From positions 1 through 46,742 of the forward strand of contig DAHUZS010000084.1 in the NCBI GenBank assembly GCA_027315045.1: 46,742 nt of DNA, written 5' to 3'. Below are positions 36,349-44,121 of the stretch, piece after piece (positions within the stretch are counted from its first letter, which is position 1; each line of letters begins with the position of its first letter). The position numbers were made by a program, and so were the translations under genes. Under the pieces are notes generated by a model, which was not told the origin of the DNA, searched no databases, and saw only the letters and a program-made list of their open reading frames with translations. This DNA is from Acidimicrobiaceae bacterium. GTDB lineage: Bacteria > Actinomycetota > Acidimicrobiia > Acidimicrobiales > RAAP-2.

Positions 36349-37653
36349 TCATGCCTCGGCGAGCCGGCCATCCTCGGGGAGCAGGGCGGGGGCGGTCGGG
36401 GGCAGGTCGCGGTCACCTAGCGGCCCGAGGTGGGTCGCCCGGTGGCGGGCGAAGGCCGGCATGGCCAGGGCAAGGGCGATTGCGCCGACCACGCAGATCG
36501 TCCCCCCGGACACCACCGAGAACTGGGTCCCGGCGAGCGCGGCCACGCCGCCTGACTCGAGGTCGCCGACACGCGGCCCGCCCTGGACGACGGCGAGCTG
36601 GATGGCGATGATCCGACTCCGGAACTGCTCGGGGACGATCGTCTGGAGGATGGTGTTGCGCAGCACCGCCGAGATCACGTCGGCCCATCCGGCTACGGCC
36701 AGAAGCCCGAGGGCCAGCCATAGCAGGTGCGAGAGCCCGAATCCGGTGATGGCGAAACCCCAGACCACCACGGACACGACGACTGCCCGGCCGCGGTGGT
36801 CCAACCGGCTCACCCATCCGGTGGTGAGCGCCCCGACGAGCGCGCCGAGGCCGGGCGCGGCGAACAGGTAGCCCACGACGTCGGGCCCGCCGTGGAAGAC
36901 GGCGAGTCCGATTGCTGGGAACAGGGCTCGGGGCATGCCGAAGACCATGGCGTTGACATCGATCAGGTAGGCGCCCTGCATGACCGGCCGGCCCCGGAGG
37001 TAGCGGATCCCCTCGACGATGGAGCGAACGCCGGGCCGGTCCGCCCCGGCTGCGGGGGGGATGGGCCGCATCATCGCCGTGGCCACGATGGCGGCGAAGA
37101 AGCTGAGGGCGTCGATCCCGTACACCCAGGCGATGCCGGTCCGCCCGATGAGCAGCCCGGCCGCCGCCGGCCCGACGACGGCGCCCAGCTGGAACAGCGC
37201 CTGGAGGAACGACAAGGCGGCGACCAGGTTGTCCGGGCCGACCAGAGCGGGCACCACCGAGTTGCGGGCCGGGTTCGAGAACCCCGCCAGCCCAGCGGCA
37301 ACCGCGCTGATCAGGTAGAGCGTCAGCAGGGAGGGATGGGCGGCCAGCGCGTTGAGGGCGAGGCCGCCGCTGGCGAAGGTGAGGGCGACGCTCGAGACGA
37401 GTAGGAGAAGGCGTCGATCGACCGCATCGCCGACCGAGCCTCCGATCAACGAGCCAACGACCAGTGGGATGAGTTGGGCGATGCTGATCGCCCCCACCTG
37501 GAACGACGAGTGGGTCTCGGCGTAGACCTGGAAGGGGATGGCGACAACCGTGAGCTGGGAGCCCAGGGTGGACACCAGCTGGCCGAAGAAGAGGAGCCGG
37601 AACTCGCGGCTCTCCCGTAGTGGCGCGGGGTCGACGAGGATCCGGCGGGCCAC
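36349..37653 (-). CDS. MFS transporter (EntS/MFS_3-like)
   Basis: 434 residues with about 12 hydrophobic segments. The N-terminus (REFRLLFFGQLVSTLGSQLT) and the loop GGSVGDAVDRRLLLL (motif A) match the MFS_3/enterobactin-exporter-like group. SNPARNSVVPALVGPDNLVA is the typical following block. Such proteins are drug or siderophore efflux candidates; the substrate is not predictable. The start is GTG 37653, 12 bases after the split-barrel gene that ends at 37666, so the two are probably co-transcribed with bcp. Confidence 0.85.
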   Translation of the reverse strand: MARRILVDPAPLRESREFRLLFFGQLVSTLGSQLTVVAIPFQVYAETHSSFQVGAISIAQLIPLVVGSLIGGSVGDAVDRRLLLLVSSVALTFASGGLALNALAAHPSLLTLYLISAVAAGLAGFSNPARNSVVPALVGPDNLVAALSFLQALFQLGAVVGPAAAGLLIGRTGIAWVYGIDALSFFAAIVATAMMRPIPPAAGADRPGVRSIVEGIRYLRGRPVMQGAYLIDVNAMVFGMPRALFPAIGLAVFHGGPDVVGYLFAAPGLGALVGALTTGWVSRLDHRGRAVVVSVVVWGFAITGFGLSHLLWLALGLLAVAGWADVISAVLRNTILQTIVPEQFRSRIIAIQLAVVQGGPRVGDLESGGVAALAGTQFSVVSGGTICVVGAIALALAMPAFARHRATHLGPLGDRDLPPTAPALLPEDGRLAEA

Positions 37654-37665
37654 TGCCGGCGAGAC

Positions 37666-38394
37666 CTAGGGCAAAAGCCCCGGGCGCTCCGGCGCACCGA
37701 AGCTGTCACCGGCGCACCGGTCCGGGTACTCGACGGCGTAGGGAGGGGTCGCGGTCCCCGCCGGGAGCCCGGGTTCGGGGACCCCGGCCTCGGCAACCAG
37801 CCGGATCGGGATGACGCCGGCCCACATCGACAGCGCCAGATCTTCGGGCTCGTCCTTGGGCCCGCCGGTGCGCACCTTGGCCGAGCCCTCGTCGATCGGG
37901 AACCGGACGACGAGGGTGGCCCGGAGCTCGGCCGGCGTCGGCGCCCGGGCATCGCCGCTGCGGCCACGGGCCAGATGCTCGAGGAGCGCCGTGCTGGCGG
38001 CCATCTTCTCGGCCGGGTCCTCCACCGAGGCGCCGATCCCGAAGAGCATCACGCTGCGGAAGTTCATGGAGTGATGGAAGGCGGAACGGGCCAGCACGAG
38101 GCCGTCGAGCAGGGTCACGGTGACGCAGGCCGGCATCCCCGAGCCGAGGAGCGCCAGGACCCGGTTGGCCGGCGCTCCGTGCAGGTAGAGGGCCTCGCCG
38201 GCATTGGCATAGGCCATCGGCGACACCACCGGGGTGTCGCCGTCGAGGACACCGACGTGGCATAAGAGCCCCTCGTCGAGGATGGACTCGACGACCGACC
38301 GTTCGCGCGTGCCTCGCTCCCGCATGCGCCGGAGCTCCGTCCGGGCCGTGGCGGCGAGGTGCTCGGCCCCTTCCCGCTCAACCCGTCGAGGCAC
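37666..38394 (-). CDS. Pyridoxamine 5'-phosphate oxidase-like flavin-binding protein
   Basis: 242 residues of the split-barrel flavin/F420 fold, group of NimA-like proteins. Conserved parts: RERSVVESILDEGLLCHVGV, PVVSPMAYANAGEALYLHGA, NRVLALL, and HHSMNFRSVMLFG, near the usual cofactor contacts. The reaction is unknown. Start: GTG 38394 keeps the conserved basic lead (TARTELRRMRERGTRE) and overlaps the end of bcp by 17 bases. ATG 38325 with GGAG 9 bases upstream is a serious alternative giving a shorter N-terminus. Confidence 0.75.
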   Translation of the reverse strand: MPRRVEREGAEHLAATARTELRRMRERGTRERSVVESILDEGLLCHVGVLDGDTPVVSPMAYANAGEALYLHGAPANRVLALLGSGMPACVTVTLLDGLVLARSAFHHSMNFRSVMLFGIGASVEDPAEKMAASTALLEHLARGRSGDARAPTPAELRATLVVRFPIDEGSAKVRTGGPKDEPEDLALSMWAGVIPIRLVAEAGVPEPGLPAGTATPPYAVEYPDRCAGDSFGAPERPGLLP

Positions 38395-38839
38395 GGGCGC
38401 GCAGCACGTCGAGGGCCTTGTCGGCGTGAGCGGACATCGAGAACTCGGAGTGGAACGTCGCCAGGATCCGCCGGTCGGTGTCGATGACGAAGGTGGTTCG
38501 CCGATTCTTGAGGGCGGCCACACGGCGGCGGACACCGAAGATGGTGGCCACCGAGCCGTCGGCGTCCGAGAGGAGGGGGAACCCGAAGGTGTGCAGGTCG
38601 GCGAATCGCTTCTGCTTCTCGACCGGGTCGCCGCTGATCCCGACCGGCTGTCCCCCCTCCCGGGCGATCTCGTCCTTCAGGTCGCGGAAGTGGCAGCTCT
38701 CCTTGGTGCACCCGTAGGTCATGGCGGCGGGGTAGAAGAACAGCACCACCGGTCCGCCCTCGAGCAGCGTGCTCAGGCGACGGGGGACCCCCGCCTCGTC
38801 GGGTAGCTCGAAGTCCTCCACCAACTCGCCGGCGCGCAC
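38378..38839 (-). CDS. bcp: Peroxiredoxin of the Bcp/PrxQ type
   Basis: 153-residue thiol peroxidase. The peroxidatic cysteine lies in AMTYGCTKESCHFRDL, with a possible resolving cysteine five residues later, as in PrxQ enzymes. VVLFFYPAA precedes it and the later Arg is in GVRRRVAALKNRRTTFVID. The usual Pro of TPGC is replaced by Tyr (TYGC), a mild deviation. It is likely recycled by the thioredoxin system encoded in this window. The start is GTG 38839 (MRAGELVEDFELPDEAG) with no strong ribosome-binding site. Confidence 0.9.
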   Translation of the reverse strand: MRAGELVEDFELPDEAGVPRRLSTLLEGGPVVLFFYPAAMTYGCTKESCHFRDLKDEIAREGGQPVGISGDPVEKQKRFADLHTFGFPLLSDADGSVATIFGVRRRVAALKNRRTTFVIDTDRRILATFHSEFSMSAHADKALDVLRARASTG

Positions 38840-38885
38840 CGGCGACGAGCGTACCTGGGGCCGGACCGCTCGGTCGCCTGGCAGC

Positions 38886-39617
38886 TCAACCTTCGAAGCG
38901 GAACCCGACCCCCCGCACGGTCACCAGGTGACGGGGGTTGGCCGGGTCCCGCTCGATCTTGCGGCGTAGGCGCTTCATGTGGGTGTCGAGCGTGCGGGTG
39001 TCCGCAAGGTCCTGGTCCCACCAGAGCCGGTCGATGCACCGGTCCCGGGTGACGACCTGCCCGGCACGCGACATGAGGAGGGAGAGCAGGTCGAACTCCT
39101 TGCGGGACAACTCGACCAGGTGTCCGTCCACGGTCACCTCCCGCCTGGCGCTGTCGAGGAGGACCGCGCCCACCTGGAGGACCTCTTCATTGGGGACAAC
39201 CGCGGCGACCGTCCCCCGGCGGAGCACGGCCCGCATCCGGGCCACCAGCTCGCGGAGGCGGAACGGCTTGGCCACGTAGTCCGAGGCCCCGAGCTCCAGT
39301 CCGAGCACCACGTCGACCTCGGAGTCCTTGGCCGTGACCATGATGATCGGGACCGGAGCGAGGGAACGCATGTGCTGGCACAGCTCCACCCCGGACTGGT
39401 CGGGGAGCATCACGTCGACGAGCACGAGGTCGGGGTGGATCCGGTGGAACAGCTGGAGGGCCTCGTGGCCGTCGGCGGCGCACTCGACGACGAAGCCCTC
39501 CTGGGAGAGCCCCGACGCAAGGGCCTGGCGGTAGGACTCCTCGTCGTCCACGACGAGCACCAGCGGTCGCGGGTCACGCGGCGTGGCGGTGTCGTGCGGC
39601 TTGGTCACGAGGCTCAC
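38886..39617 (-). CDS. OmpR-family response regulator, orphan
   Basis: 243 residues. The receiver domain has the acidic pair in LVLVVDDEESYRQAL, phospho-acceptor Asp in HPDLVLVDVMLPDQSG, Thr in IIMVTAKDSEVD and Lys in DYVAKPFRLREL. The C-terminal winged helix has VELSRKEFDLLSLLMSRAGQ and TLDTHMKRLRRKIERDP, ending TVRGVGFRFEG. It resembles RegX3/MtrA/PhoP-type regulators. No histidine kinase lies on either side. The start is uncertain: GTG 39617 or GTG 39608, neither with a good ribosome-binding site. Confidence 0.9.
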   Translation of the reverse strand: MSLVTKPHDTATPRDPRPLVLVVDDEESYRQALASGLSQEGFVVECAADGHEALQLFHRIHPDLVLVDVMLPDQSGVELCQHMRSLAPVPIIMVTAKDSEVDVVLGLELGASDYVAKPFRLRELVARMRAVLRRGTVAAVVPNEEVLQVGAVLLDSARREVTVDGHLVELSRKEFDLLSLLMSRAGQVVTRDRCIDRLWWDQDLADTRTLDTHMKRLRRKIERDPANPRHLVTVRGVGFRFEG

Positions 39618-39952
39618 CGGGGAGCGCCGGTGATCGGGCGCAGGTGACGGTGTGACCCTACAGAGGTGGGCGACGGTCGGGGAAGGGGGGGTGTCCCCGC
39701 CGCCGCCTCGGTGCTCAGGCGTCGCTTCGCCCGGGTCCCCGATGGCCCGGCGCGTCGGGCCGATCGGTCGTCGAGGGCGCGGCGCGGGGCCATCGACGGT
39801 ACGGTAAGTCCGGCAGATGAACTGCCCGCGAAAGGTCCGCAAACCCGAGGTGACCCAGAGATGAAATGTCGGCCGACCGGGCGTCCCGTGCTCGGGTCCC
39901 CGGGCCGGCGGGGCCCCCGGTGAGCGTCCCTGCCGGGCCCTACGGGGACCGG
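39618..39952. other. Divergent intergenic region between response regulator and split-barrel gene
   Basis: No gene is supported. A perfect hairpin, GGCAG-ATGAA-CTGCC (39812-39826), stands in a locally AT-richer patch (about 39800-39870) and may belong to a leader or operator. An in-frame ATG at 39866 could extend the downstream gene but encodes Ala/Pro-rich, non-family sequence. I see no recognisable riboswitch. Confidence 0.4.
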
Positions 39953-40408
39953 GTGAACCGCCGCCGCCAGATCCAGATGACCCCGGCCGAGGTCCAGGCG
40001 TTCCTGGTGGAGGCCCGCGATCTGACCATGTGCAGCTTCAACCACGACGGGACGATCCACGCCGTCGCCATGTGGTACGGGTTCTTGGACGGCGACGTCG
40101 CCGTCCAGACCAAGGCCAAGTCCCAGAAGATCAAGAACCTGCGTCGGGATCCCCGCGTCACCTGCCTCGTGGCGGCCGGGAGGAGCTACGAGGAGTTGCG
40201 GGGGATCGAGCTGGTCGGCCGGGCCGAGTTCGTGGAGGACCCCGAACGCCTCTGGACGATCGGGGTGAGCGTGTTCGAGCGCCATGTCGCCGCGTACCGG
40301 GAGCCGGACAAGCGGGCCGCGGTCGAGGCGCTCCTGCACAACCGGGTCGGGGTGCGCCTGGAGGTGGAACGCATTGTGACCTGGGACCATCGCAAACTGG
40401 GGGGCTGA
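39953..40408 (+). CDS. Split-barrel flavin/F420-dependent oxidoreductase family protein
   Basis: 151 residues of the pyridoxamine 5'-phosphate oxidase-like fold, closest to the F420/flavin-dependent actinobacterial group. Visible: MTPAEVQAFLVEARDLTMCS, HAVAMWYGFLDGDVAVQTKA, SQKIKNLRRDPRVTCLVAAG (the cofactor phosphate-binding KxxNLRRDPR block) and ELRGIELVGRAEFV. The substrate is unknown. GTG 39953 has GGGGA 4 bases upstream and starts right before the domain; GTG 39920 and ATG 39866 are longer in-frame alternatives. Confidence 0.8.
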   Translation: MNRRRQIQMTPAEVQAFLVEARDLTMCSFNHDGTIHAVAMWYGFLDGDVAVQTKAKSQKIKNLRRDPRVTCLVAAGRSYEELRGIELVGRAEFVEDPERLWTIGVSVFERHVAAYREPDKRAAVEALLHNRVGVRLEVERIVTWDHRKLGG

Positions 40409-40426
40409 GGCCGAAAGGAGTCGCGA

Positions 40427-40455
40427 TTGCGCGGCCTACGACGGTCCCCCATACT
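40427..40455 (+). promoter_or_regulatory. Promoter for the liv operon
   Basis: TTGCGC (40427-40432), a 17-base spacer and CATACT (40450-40455), located 62 bases before the livG start. Both hexamers fit the sigma-A consensus with ideal spacing. Confidence 0.6.
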
Positions 40456-40517
40456 TCACCGACCGGTTGGGCCGTCGAGGGGCGGTCCGGTGCGCTGGAC
40501 CCGTCACCGGAGGTGGC

Positions 40518-41330
40518 ATGGACGACCAAGCGGCTGGCGGGCTGGCCGTCGAGGGGGTCTCCGTCGAGTTCGGCGGGCTCCTCGCGTTGGACGCCGTGTC
40601 GCTCGAGTGCCAGGTGGGCGAGGTGGTCGGGGTCATCGGGCCCAATGGTGCGGGCAAGACCACGCTGTTCAACGTGGTCTGCGGCTTCGTCCGGCCGAGC
40701 TCGGGGCGCCTGGTGCTGAACGGCCGGACCCTCGTGCACCACCGCCCCCACGACCTCGCCCGGCTCAAGGTGGCGAGGACCCTCCAGGCGGTCGGGCTGG
40801 TGCCGGGGCTCACCATCCTCGAGAACGTCATGCTCGGTGCCCAGTCTCTGCTCAAGGCGGACTTTCTCTCCGCGTTGCTCGGCGCCTGGCGCTCCAGCCG
40901 GGAGGAGATCCGGTGCCGGCAGCGGTCGAGGGCCCTCCTCGACGAGCTCGGGATCGGGGGTTACGCCGGCTGGTACCCGGGGGCCCTCCCCTACGGCGTG
41001 CAGAAACGGGCGTCGTTGGCCCGAGCCCTGATCGCCGATCCGGCGCTCCTGCTCCTCGACGAGCCGGCAAGCGGGCTGTCCTCCGAGGACATGGACGAGC
41101 TCGGCGGGTACCTCAAGTCGTTGAGCTCGAGGATGAGCGTCCTGTTGGTCGAGCACCACATGGACCTGGTCATGTCGACCTGCGACCGTCTGGTGGTGCT
41201 CAACTTCGGCCGAGTGATCGCCGGCGGGACCCCGAACGAGGTCAGCGCCAACCCCGAGGTTACCCGGGCCTACCTGGGCGAGGAGGTGCGTCGGGTCACC
41301 GACGCAGAGGAGCCCGGTCCGGATGCTTGA
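40518..41330 (+). CDS. livG: Branched-chain amino acid-type ABC transporter ATPase LivG
   Basis: 270 residues. Walker A: GVIGPNGAGKTTLFNVVCGF; signature region: LPYGVQKRASLARALI; Walker B: LLLLDEPASGLSSEDMDELG; switch His: VLLVEHHMDLVMSTCDRLVV. The C-terminus contains the LivG-type ARAYLGEEV element. It energises the LivH/LivM permease with LivF. ATG 40518 has GGAGG 4 bases upstream. It overlaps livF by 8 bases. Substrates of this family include branched-chain amino acids, amides and urea, so the amino-acid assignment is by family only. Confidence 0.93.
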   Translation: MDDQAAGGLAVEGVSVEFGGLLALDAVSLECQVGEVVGVIGPNGAGKTTLFNVVCGFVRPSSGRLVLNGRTLVHHRPHDLARLKVARTLQAVGLVPGLTILENVMLGAQSLLKADFLSALLGAWRSSREEIRCRQRSRALLDELGIGGYAGWYPGALPYGVQKRASLARALIADPALLLLDEPASGLSSEDMDELGGYLKSLSSRMSVLLVEHHMDLVMSTCDRLVVLNFGRVIAGGTPNEVSANPEVTRAYLGEEVRRVTDAEEPGPDA

Positions 41331-42030
41331 GGTCGAGAACCTCTCGGTCTCCTACGGCGCGGTCCGGGCCCTCAAGGGGGTGTCGCTCCGGGCCGAGACC
41401 GGGAGCATCACCGCGGTGCTCGGTGCCAACGGAGCCGGGAAGACGACGCTGTTGCGGGCCATCAGTGGGCTGGTGTCGACCCAGACCGGCACGGTGCGGT
41501 TCGGGTCGCGCACGTTGACCGGGATGCCGGTCGAGCGGATCGTCCAGAGCGGGGTGGGGCACGTCCCCGAGGGCGGCTCGGTGATCACCGAGCTCACGGT
41601 GGCGGAGAACCTCGAGCTGGGCGCGGCGTGGCGGTACGGACGGCGGGAACGGGCTCGGCACCTGAGCGAGGTGTACGACCTGTTTCCGGCGCTCAAGGAA
41701 CGATCGAGCCAGCACGCCTCCTCGCTCTCCGGTGGGGAGCGTCAGATGCTGGCCATCGGCCGGGCGGTGGTGTCGCACCCCTCGCTCCTGCTCCTCGACG
41801 AGCCGTCGCTCGGTCTCGCCCCGATCATCACGGCCAACCTGATGGCGGTGCTGCTCGAGCTGACCCGGCAAGAAGACCTGACGGTGCTGTTGGTCGAGCA
41901 GAACGCTCGCAGTGCCCTGTCTATCGCTAGCTGGGCCGTGGTCATCAACCTCGGCACCGTGGTCGTCTCCGACCCGGCGGAGACCGTCGCCGCCGACAGC
42001 GACCTGCGCCATCACTACCTGGGGTTCTAG
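41323..42030 (+). CDS. livF: Branched-chain amino acid-type ABC transporter ATPase LivF
   Basis: 235 residues, the usual LivF length. MLEVENLSVSYGAVRALKGV opens the protein. Walker A is AVLGANGAGKTTLLRAISGL, the Q-loop region is VGHVPEGGSVITELTVAENL, the signature is SLSGGERQMLAIGRAV, Walker B is LLLLDEPSLGLAPII and the H-loop position carries Gln (LLVEQNARSAL), normal for LivF. ATG 41323 has GGAG 9 bases upstream, inside the end of livG. Confidence 0.94.
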   Translation: MLEVENLSVSYGAVRALKGVSLRAETGSITAVLGANGAGKTTLLRAISGLVSTQTGTVRFGSRTLTGMPVERIVQSGVGHVPEGGSVITELTVAENLELGAAWRYGRRERARHLSEVYDLFPALKERSSQHASSLSGGERQMLAIGRAVVSHPSLLLLDEPSLGLAPIITANLMAVLLELTRQEDLTVLLVEQNARSALSIASWAVVINLGTVVVSDPAETVAADSDLRHHYLGF

Positions 42031-42038
42031 GGGGACAA

Positions 42039-42917
42039 GTGCGGTTGTTCGTGAACATCACGCTCGGGGGGGTGGCCGAAGGACTGATCTTCGCCTCGGT
42101 TGCCTTGGGCCTCGTGCTCATCTTCCGCGCCACCAGCATCATCAACTTCGCCCAGGGTGCCATGGCGATGCTCACGACCTTCATCGCCTTCAGCGTCCTC
42201 GGCAAGGGCGTCGGTTATTGGCCGGCCTTCCTCGTGGCGCTGGCCTGTGGTCTGTTGTTCGGAGGCGTCGTGCAGCTGACCTTGGTCCGCCCGGTGCAGA
42301 ACAAGCCACCCCTCAACGCGGTCATCGTGACTTTCGGGCTGCTCATCTTGCTCGAGGGCGTCGCCGGGGCGATCTGGGGCAACACCAACCGGGGCTTTCC
42401 GGCAGCGTTCTCCCAGAAGGGACTGGTGGTGGGGAAGACCGCCATCGCCTTCTCGCACTTCGACATCTTCATCGTGGTGGCCGTCCTGGCCCTCTCGATC
42501 CTGGTGGGAGTCCTGTTCCGGTTCACCACCATCGGCTTGCGGATGCGGGCCACAGCCTTCGCCCCCGAGGTCGCCCGGCTGCTCGGGGTCCGGGTCGGCC
42601 GCCTGCTCACCCTGGGCTGGGCCCTGGCCGCCGTCGCCGGCGCGCTGGCCGGCCTGCTGGTCGCTCCGACCAGCGTCTTTTCCCCGAGCTACATGGACCT
42701 CATCTTGGTGTACGCCTTCACCGCGGCGGTGCTCGGGGGCCTCGACAGCCCGCTCGGCGCGCTGGTCGGCGGACTCATCACCGGGCTGGCCCTGGCCTAC
42801 GTGGGCGGCTACCTGGGCGACTCTCTCCAACCCATCGGTGCCTTGATCCTGCTGATCGTGGTCTTGATGATCCGGCCCGAGGGGATCTTCTCCCGGCCGA
42901 CGGCCCGGAGAGTCTGA
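42039..42917 (+). CDS. livH: Branched-chain amino acid-type ABC permease LivH
   Basis: 292 residues with about 8 membrane segments. The LivH start pattern is clear: ITLGGVAEGLIFASVALGLV, LIFRATSIINFAQGAMAML. GLRMRATAFAPEVARLLGV is the cytoplasmic loop contacting the ATPases, and AFTAAVLGGLDSPLGALVGG is the conserved C-terminal helix block. The start is GTG 42039, 8 bases after the livF stop, with GGGGGA just upstream. Confidence 0.94.
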   Translation: MRLFVNITLGGVAEGLIFASVALGLVLIFRATSIINFAQGAMAMLTTFIAFSVLGKGVGYWPAFLVALACGLLFGGVVQLTLVRPVQNKPPLNAVIVTFGLLILLEGVAGAIWGNTNRGFPAAFSQKGLVVGKTAIAFSHFDIFIVVAVLALSILVGVLFRFTTIGLRMRATAFAPEVARLLGVRVGRLLTLGWALAAVAGALAGLLVAPTSVFSPSYMDLILVYAFTAAVLGGLDSPLGALVGGLITGLALAYVGGYLGDSLQPIGALILLIVVLMIRPEGIFSRPTARRV

Positions 42918-42920
42918 GCG

Positions 42921-44054
42921 GTGATCAAGATCCCGCCGTTGCCGTCTTGGGTCCGGTTGCCCCGCCAGCCGCTTCTCCGCCATCTCCTCTTCGCCGTGGT
43001 CGGTGGGGTCTTCTTCTACTTCCTCACCCAATCGCTGAGCGACTTCAACAACTTCGAGCTCGGGGAGCTCGCGGTGTACGCCATCGCCATCGCCGGGCTG
43101 AGTGTGCTCACCGGGACCAACGGACAGATCTGCCTGGGCCAGGGCGCCTTCGTGGCCGTCGGGGCCTACACGCTCGCCGAGCTCGAGGTGCACCAATCGA
43201 TCAACCTGGCCCTTCAACTTCTGGCAGCCGCCGCCATGGCGGGGGCCGTCGGGCTTGTCATCGCGGTGCCGGCGACGCGCCTGCGCGGGCCCTACCTGGC
43301 CGGCATGACCCTGCTGCTCGCGTTGGCGCTCCCGTTCCTGAGCGACAAGTACGGCAACTTCTTCGGCGGGGACCAGGGGCTGACGGTCCCGCCGCCATCG
43401 GCGCCGGCATCCATCGACCCGGTGAAGTGGCTCACTTGGATCCAGCTGTTCTGTGCGTTGGTGGTGATGCTCCTCCTCGCCAACCTGCTCTCCAGCCGGT
43501 TCGGTCGGTCCTTCCGGGCGGTGCGCGACGACGAGGTGGCGGCGGCCCTGGCCGGGGTCCACGTCGCCCGGAACAAGGTGATCGCCTTTGTGGTCTCGTC
43601 GGCCTGCGCCGGACTGGCCGGGGGGCTGCTCGCCCTGTCGAGCGGGGTGGTGAACACCGGCGAGTTTCCCCTCTCACTGTCGATCTTCATCCTGGCCGGC
43701 ATGGTGCTCGGCGGCACCGGCAGCATCTTCGGGGCCTGGTGGGGGTCGATCCTCGTCATCTACTTGCCGAACCAGTGGTCCCAGTCCCTGGGCAACACGT
43801 TCCACTTCAACCACCTGGTGAGTGCCAACTTCGCGGTCATCGCCTTCGGCGCCGTCCTCATCGTGATGATGCTGGTGGCTCCGAGCGGCATCCAAGGGGG
43901 CCTGCGGTGGCTGGGTCGCCGGCTCGTCACGCTCTCGACACCAACCGAACCGGCCGGTAACATTTCTGTATCGTTACAGAGGGCCACAGAACCCGAGCGG
44001 AGTCATGACGGTTCGGAGGCGGAGCACCCTCCGAACGGCTCGGGAGCGGGTTGA
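42921..44054 (+). CDS. livM: Branched-chain amino acid-type ABC permease LivM
   Basis: 377 residues with about 8-9 membrane segments. The family blocks are AIAIAGLSVLTGTNGQICLG, GQGAFVAVGAYTLAELEV, FGRSFRAVRDDEVAAALAGV (ATPase-contact loop) and LAGMVLGGTGSIFGAWWGSI. The last 50 residues form a polar tail whose coding DNA contains an inverted repeat (43965-43980) and an AT-rich patch, possibly upstream control for livJ. The start is GTG 42921, 3 bases after the livH stop. Confidence 0.93.
   Translation: MIKIPPLPSWVRLPRQPLLRHLLFAVVGGVFFYFLTQSLSDFNNFELGELAVYAIAIAGLSVLTGTNGQICLGQGAFVAVGAYTLAELEVHQSINLALQLLAAAAMAGAVGLVIAVPATRLRGPYLAGMTLLLALALPFLSDKYGNFFGGDQGLTVPPPSAPASIDPVKWLTWIQLFCALVVMLLLANLLSSRFGRSFRAVRDDEVAAALAGVHVARNKVIAFVVSSACAGLAGGLLALSSGVVNTGEFPLSLSIFILAGMVLGGTGSIFGAWWGSILVIYLPNQWSQSLGNTFHFNHLVSANFAVIAFGAVLIVMMLVAPSGIQGGLRWLGRRLVTLSTPTEPAGNISVSLQRATEPERSHDGSEAEHPPNGSGAG
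43965..43980. promoter_or_regulatory. Inverted repeat (operator-like) at the end of livM
   Basis: TCTGTA-TCGT-TACAGA, perfect 6-base arms, within an AT-rich island (GTAACATTTCTG) that is unusual for this genome. It lies 142 bases upstream of the livJ ATG. It may be a repressor site or part of a separate livJ promoter. Confidence 0.45.
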
Positions 44055-44121
44055 GCCCAGGCCTCCGAGGGCATGGAAGGCCGAGAGCACGGACGGTTCG
44101 GGTCCGGGAAGGGAACACGGG

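Noticed and set aside
39800-39910. Possible riboswitch (a GCAAACC string recalled cyclic-di-GMP-I RNA)
   Set aside because: The second hallmark block and the required pairing are missing; only one simple hairpin is supported.
42027-43562. 511-codon minus-strand open frame opposite livH/livM
   Set aside because: Low-complexity Asp/Gln/Glu/Arg sequence, a typical shadow of hydrophobic codons on the other strand.
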